Positions 1 through 9,700 of a stretch of DNA of 64,000 nucleotides are shown piece by piece. Numbering within the stretch: the stretch's first letter is position 1; every line of letters starts with the position of its first letter. The position numbers were made by a program, and so were the translations under genes. The notes under the pieces were generated by a model. The model was not told where the DNA came from. It searched no databases and saw only the letters and a list, made by a program, of their open reading frames with translations. Source of the stretch: Chryseobacterium viscerum (lineage in GTDB: Bacteria > Bacteroidota > Bacteroidia > Flavobacteriales > Weeksellaceae); assembly GCF_002899945.2 (NCBI RefSeq), contig NZ_PPEG02000009.1, positions 113,237 through 177,236 of the forward strand, read 5' to 3'.

Positions 1-15
1 AAGTTTTAAAATCCT

Positions 16-23
16 TAAATTTG
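16..23 (+). promoter_or_regulatory. -7 promoter element of the O-methyltransferase gene
   Basis: TAAATTTG matches the Bacteroidetes TAnnTTTG -7 consensus and lies 16 bases before the ATG at 40. Too little upstream sequence is present in the window to judge the -33 element. Confidence 0.4.
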
Positions 24-39
24 TTTAAATTAAAGTTGT

Positions 40-687
40 ATGAGTTTTTTTGAAGAAAAGAATCCTGAAATGGACAGATATTTAGAAGCACACGCTTCTT
101 CGGAATCCGAAATTCTGAAAAAACTGAGAAGAGAAACGTATCAAAAAACAACACAGCCGCATATGATTTCGGGGTACCAGCAGGGAAGACTGCTAACGAT
201 GATTTCCCAAATGATGCAGCCGAAAAATATCCTGGAGATAGGAACATTTACGGGCTATGCCACATTATGCCTGGCTTCAGGACTGGCAAAAGAAGGAAAA
301 ATTACAACGTTGGATGTGAATGAAGATCTTGCCTATCTGCCGAAGAAATATTTCGAGTCGAGCGAATATGCTGATCAGATTGATTTCAAACTTCAGGATG
401 CTAAAGAGTTTTTAAAAGAAACAGATGAGTTTTTTGACCTGATTTTTGTAGATGCAGATAAAGAGAACTACGCCGAATATTTTAGACTCATAAAACCACA
501 TACGAAGTCAGGAACTGTAGTTCTGTTTGATAATGTTCTGTGGTACGGAAAAGTACTGGAAGAAAATCCAAAGTTGAAATCTACCCAGTCTATCCAGGAA
601 TTAAATGATTTAGCGGCAAAAGACGAAGATTTTGAAAATCTTATTTTACCTTTGCGTGATGGAGTCAACTTTCTTCGCAGAAAGTAA
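40..687 (+). CDS. class I SAM-dependent O-methyltransferase
   Basis: The 215-aa product is a complete cytosolic methyltransferase of the catechol/caffeoyl-CoA O-methyltransferase-like family, which moves a methyl group from S-adenosylmethionine to a hydroxyl group. Visible motifs are the glycine-rich SAM loop EIGTFTG (residues 66-72), an acidic end of the next strand (LDVNEDL, 91-97), the metal-binding stretch FVDADKENY (136-144) and DN at 164-165. The length fits the family (about 210-220 aa). The true substrate cannot be read from sequence. It precedes an NlpC/P60 gene by 86 bases and may share its transcript. The ATG at 40 follows a TAAATTTG promoter element. Confidence 0.9.
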   Translation: MSFFEEKNPEMDRYLEAHASSESEILKKLRRETYQKTTQPHMISGYQQGRLLTMISQMMQPKNILEIGTFTGYATLCLASGLAKEGKITTLDVNEDLAYLPKKYFESSEYADQIDFKLQDAKEFLKETDEFFDLIFVDADKENYAEYFRLIKPHTKSGTVVLFDNVLWYGKVLEENPKLKSTQSIQELNDLAAKDEDFENLILPLRDGVNFLRRK

Positions 688-773
688 TTAAAATATCCAA
701 AGATTAAACATTTAAAGAGTGTACAGACCGTATTTTTACTCTTTGAATTATTCAATCTTAAAATTGAGAGTTA

Positions 774-1490
774 ATGAATAAAGGAATTTGTATTGTTACA
801 GTAGCGCCGGTTCGTGCAGAAAATTCTGACAGAGCTGAAATTGTTACGGAAATATTGTTCGGAGAAAGTGCAGATATTTTGGAAGTAGATAAAAACTGGA
901 CCAAAATCAAGATGCATTACGATGGCTATGAAGGATGGATGGATACCAAACAATTGAAACCGGTAACAGATGAAGATCTGGCCAGAAGAAAAGTGACTGT
1001 CGTTACTGAAGATTTTTCTTCCGTAATGATGAATGACGGAAAAACGTTGCTGTCTATGGGGTCCGAAGTGGAATTTCCAGTGGTGGCTTCCAGAAGAAGT
1101 CATGACGTACGGGAAAGTATCGCATTGGCTGCAAAAGAATTCCTTAATGTACCTTATCTGTGGGGTGGCAAAAGCTTTTTTGCTGTAGACTGCTCAGGCT
1201 TTACCCAATTGGTATATAAAATTCACAATATTAAAATACCCAGAGATGCCTCACAACAGGCTGAGGTGGGAGAACCTCTTACTTTTATAGAAGAAACACA
1301 GCCCGGAGATCTTGCTTTCTTTGAAAATGCAGACGGGAAAATAATTCACGTAGGAATTATGCTGGAGAATCAAAAAATCATCCATGCTTCCGGAAAAGTG
1401 AGAATCGACACCTTGGATTCTACAGGAATTTTCAATAAAGAAATGAATAAGCATACTCATAAATTGAGAGTGCTTAAAAGCGTAATTTAA
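774..1490 (+). CDS. NlpC/P60 (C40) family cysteine peptidase
   Basis: The 238-aa protein is probably a cell-wall gamma-D-glutamyl-diaminopimelate endopeptidase or amidase. An SH3b-like segment occupies about residues 1-75 (YEGWMDTKQL is typical of these domains). The C-terminal NlpC/P60 domain covers about 112-235, with the catalytic Cys140 in VDCSGF, His192 in IIHVGI and a third polar residue at His204. No clear signal peptide is visible, which is common in Bacteroidetes C40 proteins annotated from this start. It opens a tight operon with the DUF1648, cupin and waaA genes (22-base gap to the next gene). The family call is firm; the exact cleavage site is inferred. Confidence 0.9.
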   Translation: MNKGICIVTVAPVRAENSDRAEIVTEILFGESADILEVDKNWTKIKMHYDGYEGWMDTKQLKPVTDEDLARRKVTVVTEDFSSVMMNDGKTLLSMGSEVEFPVVASRRSHDVRESIALAAKEFLNVPYLWGGKSFFAVDCSGFTQLVYKIHNIKIPRDASQQAEVGEPLTFIEETQPGDLAFFENADGKIIHVGIMLENQKIIHASGKVRIDTLDSTGIFNKEMNKHTHKLRVLKSVI

Positions 1491-1512
1491 TTTCCAACAA
1501 ATCTGATCTGAA

Positions 1513-1980
1513 ATGGAAAATATTCTCTTTACAATTTTTGATATTTTTAATTTTGGATGGGTTGTTTTTCTGTGGTGGTTTACCATCAAGAACTATAATA
1601 CTTTGCCGAAGAGAATTCCTGTTCATATGGATTTGGACGGAAAACCGGATAGGTTCGGAGGAAAGATCTATGCCTTTTTAATGCCTGTATTGGCTACAGT
1701 AATGTATGCTGTTTTTACCTTTGCTACAAGACATCCTGAAGGAACGAATTTTCCGGTAGAAATTACAGATCAGAACAGACACGCCCAGTTTTTAATTATG
1801 AAGATCTTTATGAGGGTTCTATTTGCATTCCTTATGCTGATCTTTATAAACAATCAGGATTATATGATCAGGCGTGCTTCAGATGAAAATGCAAAACCGA
1901 GAATTTCGATTGCTACTACCATTTTAAGCGTTATTGCATTTTTACCTGTAATGTTGGTCATTATCAATCTATTTAAATGA
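1513..1980 (+). CDS. DUF1648 domain membrane protein
   Basis: The 155-aa protein shows several hydrophobic membrane segments (about residues 5-22, 52-70, 95-112 and 135-153). Between the first two is the DUF1648 signature PKRIPVHMDLDGKPDRFGGK-like loop, in which the family predicts a short extracytoplasmic or interfacial motif. Members include SdpI-type immunity proteins in Firmicutes, but stand-alone DUF1648 proteins in Flavobacteriia have no established role, so I assign none. It overlaps the following cupin gene by ATGA (1977-1980), which indicates translational coupling. Confidence 0.8.
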   Translation: MENILFTIFDIFNFGWVVFLWWFTIKNYNTLPKRIPVHMDLDGKPDRFGGKIYAFLMPVLATVMYAVFTFATRHPEGTNFPVEITDQNRHAQFLIMKIFMRVLFAFLMLIFINNQDYMIRRASDENAKPRISIATTILSVIAFLPVMLVIINLFK

Positions 1981-2321
1981 TACATTCCAAAGACAATTCA
2001 GAACATTATATTTGGGGAGACCATTGTGACAGCTGGATTCTGAAAAACACCCAAAACTTATCTGTGAAGCAGGAAAAGATGCCTGCCGGATCTTCAGAAA
2101 AATTACACTTTCATAAGATAGCAGAACAGTTTTTTTATATTCTGAAAGGAGAAGCTGTCTTGTATATCAATGAAGAGAAGTTTTTGGTTAAACAAGGTGA
2201 ATCTATTTCCATTGCACCAGGATCAAGGCATTTTATATCCAATGAATCCACCGAAGAAATTGAGTTTTTAGTCATATCCAATCCACCTACAGATCAGGAT
2301 AGAATTGAAATTAAAGAATAA
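1977..2321 (+). CDS. cupin domain protein
   Basis: The 114-aa single-domain cupin shows both conserved motifs: motif 1 around LHFHKIAEQFFYILKGEA (about residues 42-60), with two His and a Glu as likely metal ligands, and motif 2 around GESISIAPGSRHFISN (about 74-90). Small cupins of this type are metal-dependent isomerases, dioxygenases or ligand-binding proteins; the sequence does not say which. The start overlaps the DUF1648 stop codon, and waaA begins 6 bases after its stop, so it is probably co-translated within the operon. Confidence 0.85.
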   Translation: MIHSKDNSEHYIWGDHCDSWILKNTQNLSVKQEKMPAGSSEKLHFHKIAEQFFYILKGEAVLYINEEKFLVKQGESISIAPGSRHFISNESTEEIEFLVISNPPTDQDRIEIKE

Positions 2322-2327
2322 TTAAAA

Positions 2328-3566
2328 ATGGCTTTCCTATACAATATATTTATCAGTCTCCTTACTTTCGGAATGAAAGCTTTTGCGTTGATTAATGATA
2401 AAACTAAAAAAGGCGTTGAAGGAAGAAGGCTGTCCTTGAGCAAAGTAAAATCCGCATTCTCAAAAACAGATAAAGTAATTTGGATGCATGCTGCCAGTTT
2501 AGGAGAGTATGAGCAGGGATTACCCGTTTTGGAAAAGCTGAAAGAGAATTTTCCACAGCACAAAGTTCTGGTGACCTTTTTCTCTCCATCAGGATATGAA
2601 AACGTTGTGAAAAAGCAACATATTGCAGACGTGATCTGTTACCTTCCATTTGATAAAAAAAGCAGTGTAAAAGAGTTTATATCACAATTTAATACCGAAC
2701 TATTTTTTACGGTTAAATATGATTATTGGTATAATCTGCTTGTTGAACTGGAAAATAAAGGAACAAAGATCTATGTTATTTCTGCGTTGTTCTATGAAAG
2801 ACAGTCCTTCTTTACCTCCTATGGAAAATGGTTTGTAAAACAGCTTCAGAAAAATGTAGATTGGTTTTTTCATCAGACCCAGTTTTCATTGGCTTTGGCA
2901 AAAAGTGTAGGGTTGGTAAAGTCTTCCATAACGGGAGATACGAGATTTGATAGAGTAAAACAACTTCGTGAACGGGATAATCATGTAGACTTTATTGCAA
3001 GTTTCAAAGGAGAGAATAAAGCCGTTGTTTTTGGAAGCTCGTGGCAGGCAGAGGAGAAAATAGCAGAGGTAGTTTCCCGTAAAAATAATACGGTGAAACT
3101 CATTATAGCACCACATGATCTGAAAAGAGTAGAGCATTTAAAAAATACCTTTCCAAATGCTTTATTATACAGCGAAATAAAAAATGCTCAACCATCAGTT
3201 GCTAATTCTCAAATTCTGATCATAGACAGCATCGGGTTATTGTCAAAACTATATTCCTATGCAGATGCAGCCGTTGTGGGAGGAGGGTTTCATGACGCAG
3301 GCCTTCATAATATTCTGGAAGCAGCAACCTTTGGGGTTCCTGTGATTTTTGGAAACCATTACAGAAAGAACCCGGAAGCTGATGATCTTGTCTCCGCGAA
3401 TGGCGGGAAATCTTTTCCAGACGAATATACAGCCTCAGAATTCGTTTTATTTCTCTTGAATGAAGATAATAGAGAAGAACTTGCAGAAATGTCTCAGAAT
3501 GCCGGGAAATTCGTAGATGAAAAACCTAATTCTACCGAAATGATTCTTCAGAAAATTTTATCGTAA
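2328..3566 (+). CDS. waaA: 3-deoxy-D-manno-octulosonic acid (Kdo) transferase
   Basis: The 412-aa inner-membrane-associated GT30 glycosyltransferase transfers Kdo from CMP-Kdo to the lipid A precursor, joining lipid A to the LPS core. An N-terminal membrane anchor (about residues 2-22) is followed by the motif WMHAASLGEYEQG, where Glu60 aligns with the family's catalytic base. The C-terminal GT-B half contains VVGGGFHDAGLHNILEAATFGVPVIFG, typical of the nucleotide-sugar site. Length is normal. It is the last gene of the NlpC-DUF1648-cupin operon. Its 3' end overlaps the convergent gene at 3558 by 9 bases. Confidence 0.95.
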   Translation: MAFLYNIFISLLTFGMKAFALINDKTKKGVEGRRLSLSKVKSAFSKTDKVIWMHAASLGEYEQGLPVLEKLKENFPQHKVLVTFFSPSGYENVVKKQHIADVICYLPFDKKSSVKEFISQFNTELFFTVKYDYWYNLLVELENKGTKIYVISALFYERQSFFTSYGKWFVKQLQKNVDWFFHQTQFSLALAKSVGLVKSSITGDTRFDRVKQLRERDNHVDFIASFKGENKAVVFGSSWQAEEKIAEVVSRKNNTVKLIIAPHDLKRVEHLKNTFPNALLYSEIKNAQPSVANSQILIIDSIGLLSKLYSYADAAVVGGGFHDAGLHNILEAATFGVPVIFGNHYRKNPEADDLVSANGGKSFPDEYTASEFVLFLLNEDNREELAEMSQNAGKFVDEKPNSTEMILQKILS

Positions 3567-4184
3567 GTATCCCTGGCTTTTCATCTCCTTCATAATCTGT
3601 TCCACGTTTTCCGGAATTTTTTCACATTCGAGCCAACTGATGTCAAGACCGTTGTTGATGCAGAGTTTTTGAAGATAATGGTTGTCTGAGATCTTCTTTT
3701 GAGTGTCACGCAGATATTCATCAATTTCCATCCAGTAATCCTCATCCAGTTTTTTAATAAGAGTTAAAGATTTGAATACTTTGTTGATAATGTAAATATA
3801 AAGCTTGTAAACATTGTCAAACCTTTGTCTGCTGAGGTCACTGTTATTATCCAAAATTTTATTGATAAGAAGAAGATTCAGTGAAACTTCCCCAAATTTA
3901 TCAGTGGTAATCTTTATATGTTCAGTGATTTCTGCACTGATCTTTCGGATGATAGTCAGGAAATAGGGAGCGTTTCCGGTATATTTTGATGCTAAAAGAA
4001 CTTTTTCCTCTACAATTTCCTCTATGGCATTTCTCTTATCGTCGGTGGTCTCCGGATCGATAAGTTCGAAATACAGTTTTTTAGACAATAATTTATCCTT
4101 TCTCAGGAGTCTGAAAATAAGTTTGTCTTTCTCGGTACCGGAAAAAGCGCTCAGAGCGGCTTTAAACTCTTTTGAATACTCCAT
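3558..4184 (-). CDS. hypothetical protein, last gene of a surface-polysaccharide operon
   Basis: I do not recognise this 208-aa protein. It is rich in Lys, Glu, Leu and Ile, predicted all-helical, with no signal peptide or membrane segment. The longest frame begins at 4229, but the ATG at 4184 (MEYSKEF) shares its A with the TAA stop of the upstream glycosyltransferase (a TAATG junction), so I chose that start. This coupling argues for co-production with the GT2 enzyme. It could be a helical accessory or sugar-chain length protein, but nothing in the sequence proves this. Its 3' end overlaps the end of waaA by 9 bases. Confidence 0.7.
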   Translation of the reverse strand: MEYSKEFKAALSAFSGTEKDKLIFRLLRKDKLLSKKLYFELIDPETTDDKRNAIEEIVEEKVLLASKYTGNAPYFLTIIRKISAEITEHIKITTDKFGEVSLNLLLINKILDNNSDLSRQRFDNVYKLYIYIINKVFKSLTLIKKLDEDYWMEIDEYLRDTQKKISDNHYLQKLCINNGLDISWLECEKIPENVEQIMKEMKSQGYLR

Positions 4185-4939
4185 TAATTGAAAATTTTCG
4201 AATACTTCATGAATCCATTCAGCGCCCAATTAGCTGTATAATATAGTGATTTTACCGTTGAAAATCCCATGAAGTCTTTATAAACAAGATATTGATCTTT
4301 GATGATGTTTTTTTTATTTCTGGAAACACTGTTTTCGCGCATTCTGTATTTTGCCAGTGTTTTATTAATAGGCATCCCTTCCGGAATTACTTTTAAAAGA
4401 TTAAGCCACATAACGTGGTCCTCACGCTTACTTTTTACTGGGAACAGAAACTTTCCCACTCTTTTTGTGTCATACATTGTGGAAACCGGAGCCAGTCGGC
4501 AGGTTTTCAGCAGATTGGAAAAAGTGACAATTTTATCTGCAAGGAAATCTTTTAATATAGGTTGAAGCTGCTCATCACATCTCGAATAATTACAGTATAC
4601 AAGTTCTGCATGATGTTCCTGCATATAATCTGTCATGGTTTCAAGATACTCAGGATACCAGAAGTCATCAGAATCCAGAAAGGCTATGTATCTGCCCTGA
4701 GCTCTTTCAAGACTATTATTTCTTGCATTTCCTGCGCCGCCATTTTTCTCCAATACCTGCAGCTTTATTCTGGGATCATTGTATTTTCTGATGATCTCAA
4801 CAGTATTGTCTTTAGAAAGATCATCCGTAATCAGCCACTCCCAGTTTTCATAGGTTTGATTGAGAACAGACTGTATGGTTTCCTCAATAAATTCTGCCGA
4901 ATTGTAACAGGGAGTAATAATGGAGACAAGATCTTTCAT
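4184..4939 (-). CDS. family 2 glycosyltransferase
   Basis: The 251-aa GT-A fold enzyme transfers a sugar from a nucleotide sugar, probably onto a surface polysaccharide or LPS precursor. The N-terminal nucleotide-binding motif VSIITPCYNSAEFIEETIQSV is at residues 5-25. The metal-binding DSDD is at 89-92, and a PVKSKREDHVMWLNLL acceptor-side motif lies about residues 168-183. It resembles GT2 enzymes of O-antigen and capsule clusters. It follows the acyltransferase gene by 22 bases and is coupled to the next gene by TAATG. Donor and acceptor sugars cannot be predicted. Confidence 0.92.
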   Translation of the reverse strand: MKDLVSIITPCYNSAEFIEETIQSVLNQTYENWEWLITDDLSKDNTVEIIRKYNDPRIKLQVLEKNGGAGNARNNSLERAQGRYIAFLDSDDFWYPEYLETMTDYMQEHHAELVYCNYSRCDEQLQPILKDFLADKIVTFSNLLKTCRLAPVSTMYDTKRVGKFLFPVKSKREDHVMWLNLLKVIPEGMPINKTLAKYRMRENSVSRNKKNIIKDQYLVYKDFMGFSTVKSLYYTANWALNGFMKYSKIFN

Positions 4940-4961
4940 TAATGTTTTTTAGATTGTAAAA

Positions 4962-5993
4962 TTATAAAAATCTTTTTTCATAAAGATGCCAGGAGCTTAC
5001 ACCTACCACAATAACCACCAACATACATACAAAAGCCATTACAAATGGATTGTAATCTTCGAACAATCCTAAAGTCTGGAAAGTTCTGATAATAGGAAAG
5101 TGAAAAATGTAGATTCCGTAGGTGAAATCACCATATTTCCCAAAATTATTTAGGAATTTGAATGAATAGGCAATATACATTACGATAACACCGATCATCA
5201 TTGGAGAAAAAAGTTGAATTTTTAAATATAAATCAATCCACACCGTAGCAAGAGCAATGATGAAAATTATATTTTTATGTTTGATGAATTTATCAAAATT
5301 AAAGTAAATCAGCATTCCAGGGATAAAATAGGATAATGTTCCAGGAAGCTGTTTTGCGAGTGAAATTTTATTTAAAGATTCAAAATAATTGAGATAAATA
5401 AGTGATAAAAAGTATAAAATAACCAAACTTATATTTCTGTATTTATTATTCTTTCCGAAAAGCAAAAACAACAGAGGAACAGAGAAATAGTAGCACATTT
5501 CTATTTTCAGCGTCCATAGAGCACCATTCACTGCTTGATTTCCAAAAACTCCGGGAAGCCAGGGTGCTTTAAAATTTAAAAATAATGAGTTCCAAAAGAA
5601 GTATTTGTAAACTTGTGTATTACTGAAATATTCGGTGAAAGAATACGTACTTACCAAACTTAATAAAATCGCACATAAAAAAATAACCAATAAGTAAGCG
5701 GGAACAATTCTTTTGATTCTCTTTTTTAAATAACTTTTCAGGCTTGAAGACCTGTCGTAGCTCCTTGCAATAAGAAATCCGCTCACTGCAAAGAAACCGA
5801 AAACGGCAATTTCTATAGGGCTATGTTCAAAGATCTTGAGATCGGGAGATGCGCTGAGTGTACCAAGATGTCCAAGAAAGACAATAAAGGCAAGGAGAAC
5901 ACGTATAAAATCAAAATTGTTTTTCGTTATATCCTGCATTTGTATTTTGTTTCCTGCAAAAATAACTTTTTTAATAGAATGAATGATGCTCAT
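4962..5993 (-). CDS. acyltransferase family 3 (OafA-like) membrane protein
   Basis: The 343-aa multi-pass inner-membrane protein probably O-acetylates a surface sugar. After a short basic leader, the hallmark start NNFDFIRVLLAFIVFLGHLG carries the catalytic-type His of AT3 enzymes, followed by about ten hydrophobic segments and the YLKKRIKRIVPAYL loop typical of the family. A second possible ATG is at 5939 (MQDITKNN), which would give a more standard family N-terminus; I kept the longer frame but this is uncertain. It heads a three-gene minus-strand operon with GT2 and the unknown protein, convergent with the waaA operon. Confidence 0.88.
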   Translation of the reverse strand: MSIIHSIKKVIFAGNKIQMQDITKNNFDFIRVLLAFIVFLGHLGTLSASPDLKIFEHSPIEIAVFGFFAVSGFLIARSYDRSSSLKSYLKKRIKRIVPAYLLVIFLCAILLSLVSTYSFTEYFSNTQVYKYFFWNSLFLNFKAPWLPGVFGNQAVNGALWTLKIEMCYYFSVPLLFLLFGKNNKYRNISLVILYFLSLIYLNYFESLNKISLAKQLPGTLSYFIPGMLIYFNFDKFIKHKNIIFIIALATVWIDLYLKIQLFSPMMIGVIVMYIAYSFKFLNNFGKYGDFTYGIYIFHFPIIRTFQTLGLFEDYNPFVMAFVCMLVVIVVGVSSWHLYEKRFL

Positions 5994-6138
5994 GTATTCA
6001 ATATTTGTTAAATAAAGGGAAAATGAGGTCCGAGAGTTTTAAAATATATATAAATAAACGTCGATAAAATAATTTTTCATAAAAAATAGTAATATAAATC
6101 AAAAAAATTATAATTTTAGCGCTTGAAAAAATTGATCT

Positions 6139-6612
6139 ATGAAGAAATTAGCATTACTATTTGCAGGTTTGTCGTTATTTGCCGCTACAGGATGTAGTAG
6201 TGATAATGATACTGTTCTGGAAGCACCACTAGTTGGGACATGGCAGCCATTGAAAGAAGTAGTTACTACTGTAGAGGTTGGTGAAGACCCGGTTTCTAAC
6301 ACGATTACTTATACGGACTGCCAGAAGCAGACCAGATGGTGGTTTAGTGTTGATTCCAAAGGTGGAAAAACAAACTGGGGAGATACTGCTACACCTGGCC
6401 AGTGTGCTATTCTTTCAGATATAAAATTCAACTATACCTACAATAAGGAAGGAAAAGATGTTCAAATGAAAATTCAGGGGATCGTAGAGCCGGTAAATGC
6501 AAAGATTATTACTTTGGATAATACAACACTTAATCTTGCTGTAAGAGAAGAAACTCAGGATCCTACTATATTCCAGACAAGAACTTATACGTTCAAAAGA
6601 GTTAGCCAATAA
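6139..6612 (+). CDS. lipocalin-like lipoprotein
   Basis: The 157-aa precursor has a lipoprotein signal peptide with a lipobox ending at about Cys19 (FAATGC). The residues just after the Cys (SSDND) resemble the acidic export signal seen on surface lipoproteins of Bacteroidetes, so the mature protein may face outward. The body is beta-rich and starts LVGTWQP, the usual opening of Bacteroidetes lipocalin-like domains, and ends in a RTYTFKRV strand. The ligand is unknown. It is monocistronic: the preceding operon is on the other strand and a terminator follows at 6638. Confidence 0.8.
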   Translation: MKKLALLFAGLSLFAATGCSSDNDTVLEAPLVGTWQPLKEVVTTVEVGEDPVSNTITYTDCQKQTRWWFSVDSKGGKTNWGDTATPGQCAILSDIKFNYTYNKEGKDVQMKIQGIVEPVNAKIITLDNTTLNLAVREETQDPTIFQTRTYTFKRVSQ

Positions 6613-6637
6613 TAGTATACTTCAGGATATAAAAATA

Positions 6638-6665
6638 GATCTCATCTCCGGATGGGATTTTTTTG
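6638..6665 (+). terminator. rho-independent terminator after the lipocalin-like gene
   Basis: The arms ATCTCATC and GATGGGAT (one G-T pair) around a short TCCG loop are followed by a run of T. Confidence 0.8.
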
Positions 6666-6721
6666 TTGAGCCTAGAATTACAATTCATCATAAATTAAAT
6701 TTCTATTTACTTTAAAATCAT

Positions 6722-6729
6722 TATTTTTG
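6722..6729 (+). promoter_or_regulatory. -7 promoter element upstream of leuS
   Basis: TATTTTTG matches TAnnTTTG and would give a leader of about 58 bases before the GTG start at 6795. No TTG is seen at the right distance upstream. Confidence 0.35.
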
Positions 6730-6794
6730 TGAATCTTGTTAAAAAGAGAAGATAATTCAAAATTTTAAAGTCTAACATATAACATCTATATAAA

Positions 6795-9700
6795 GTGTTT
6801 TACGATCATCAGCAGATAGAAAAAAAGTGGCAGAAATACTGGGAGGAAAATCAAACCTATAAAACCTCTAATAACACAGATAAACCAAAGTTTTATGTAC
6901 TCGATATGTTTCCGTATCCATCAGGGGCAGGACTTCACGTAGGCCACCCGCTCGGATATATTGCATCGGATATCTATGCGAGATATAAGAGACATCAAGG
7001 GTTTAATGTACTTCACCCGGTAGGATATGACAGCTTTGGACTTCCTGCTGAGCAGTATGCGATCCAGACAGGACAGCATCCGGCAATCACTACGGAAGAA
7101 AATATTAACAGGTACGAAGAGCAGTTAAAAAAAATCGGATTTTCATTCGATTGGAGCAGAGAAGTAAGAACTTCAGATGCTTCCTATTATAAATGGACAC
7201 AATGGATTTTTATCCAGTTGTATCACTCTTGGTATAATAAGGATACTGATAAGGCAGAATCTATAGATTCGCTTATCAAACATTTTGAAGAAAAAGGAAC
7301 AGAAGGATTAAATGCCAATCAGAACGATGAATTAAATTTCACCGCTGAAGAATGGAAAGATGCTTCTGATATTGATAAAGAAGACATCTTATTAAACTAT
7401 CGTCTTTCTTACAGAGCTGAAACTACTGTGAACTGGTGTCCTGCACTAGGAACGGTATTGGCAAATGATGAGGTGAAGGATGGGAAATCTGAAAGAGGAG
7501 GATTCCCGGTTTTCCAGAAAAAAATGATGCAGTGGAGTATGAGAATCTCTGCTTACTCTGAAAGACTATTACAAGGATTGAATACTTTAGACTGGCCACA
7601 GCCTTTGAAAGATTCCCAGGAATACTGGATCGGAAAATCTCAGGGTGCACAGGTTCAGTTCCAGGTAGAAGGTCATGATGAGAATGTTGAGGTATTTACG
7701 ACGAGACCTGATACCATCTTTGGAGCTACCTTTATGGTATTGGCTCCTGAAAATCCTTTAGTAGAAACTATTACTACAGATGCTCAAAAAGTAGAAGTAG
7801 ATACTTATATTGAAGAAACTTCCAAAAAAACGGAAAGAGACAGAATGTCTGACGTGAAAAACGTGAGCGGAGCTTTCACCGGAAGTTATGCAATCAATCC
7901 GTTCAGCAATGAGAAAATGCCAATCTATATTTCAGACTATGTATTGATGGGATATGGAACAGGAGCTGTAATGGCTGTTCCTGCTCATGATGAGCGTGAT
8001 CACAGATTTGCAAAGAAATTCAATCTTGAAATTAAAAAGGTTGTAGAAACTGAAGAAGATGTTCAGGAAAAATCTTTTGATTCCAAAGATTCAGTTTGTG
8101 TAAACTCTGATTTCTTAAACGGGCTGCATTATAATGAAGCGAAAGCAAAAATGATTTCAGAGATCGAAACGAAAGGAATCGGTCATGGAACAACCAACTA
8201 TAGACAACGTGATGCTATTTTCTCAAGACAGCGTTACTGGGGAGAACCTGTTCCTATATATTATAAGGATGGGATGCCTTACACGTTGCCAGCTTCTGCT
8301 TTACCGCTGGAACTTCCTGAAGTTGAAAAATATTTACCAACAGAAGATGGAGATCCGCCACTAGGAAATGCAAAAGAGTTTGCATGGGATGAAGCTAATC
8401 AGAAAGTGGTAGCTACAGACCTTATTGATGATAAAACAATTTTCCCTTTAGAATTATCTACAATGCCGGGTTGGGCAGGAAGCTCATGGTATTTCCTTAG
8501 ATATATGGATCCGCAAAATGACGGAGAATTCTGTGCAAAGGATCTTTCAGACTATTGGGGACAGGTAGACTTATATATAGGAGGAAGTGAACACGCAACA
8601 GGTCACTTATTATATTCCCGTTTCTGGAACATGTTCCTAAAGGATAGAGGATACATCAATCATGATGAGCCATTCCAGAAATTGATCAACCAAGGGATGA
8701 TTTTAGGAATGAGTGCATTTGTGTACAGGGTTATTTTTAATTTTAAAATTGAATTAGAAATTAAGAATAAATTGGCAAATCTATCTTCAATTGCAGAAGT
8801 TACTCCTAGTATTACTCTATTTGTTTCAAGAAATAGCTTCAAAAAAGATTCATTAAAAGAACTTGGTATATATATACTTAATGATGATGTAAGAAATCAA
8901 ATTTTGGAAAATTTTAAAAAGAAATTTGATGAAATCGATGGGGAAGAAGTTGAAATCAGAAATTTTGAAGATTCATATCAAACTCAGCAAATTCACGTTG
9001 ATGTATCTTTATTAAAAGGAACTTCTGACGAATTGGATACTGAAGCCTTCAAAGCTTGGAGACCAGATTATGCGAATGCTGAATTTATCCTGGAAGATGG
9101 AAAATACATCACAGATCGTGAAGTAGAAAAAATGTCCAAGTCAAAATACAATGTTGTAAACCCTGATGTTATCTGTGAAGAATATGGAGCAGACGGTTTA
9201 AGGTTGTATGAAATGTTCTTAGGACCATTAGAACAATCCAAGCCTTGGAATACTCAGGGGTTAAGTGGAGTATATGGTTTCCTTAAGAAATTCTGGAACT
9301 TATATTTCAATGGAGAAACATTTGAAGTTTCAAACGAAGAACCTACAAAAGCAGAATACAAAGTTTTACATACCTTAATAAAGAAGGTAGTATATGATAT
9401 TGAAAATTTCTCTTTCAATACCTCTGTATCATCATTTATGATTGCTGTAAACGAGCTTCAGAAAATAAAATGCAACAAGCGCAATATTTTAGAGCCGTTA
9501 GCCGTTATCATTTCTCCTTATGCTCCTCATATCTGTGAAGAACTGTGGGGTTTATTAGGACACGATACATCGATAGAATTTGAAAAGTTCCCAGTATTGA
9601 ATGAAGATTATCTGGTTGAGGACGAAATTGAGTATCCGGTAAGCGTAAATGGCAAAATGAAGTTCAAAATTTCGCTTTCAGCTCAATTATCTGCCAAAGA

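Noticed and set aside
8730..8990. Intein or intron in leuS
   Set aside because: The extra segment is too short for an intein, has no Cys/Ser start or HN-Cys end, and keeps one open frame, so an in-frame domain insertion is the simpler view.
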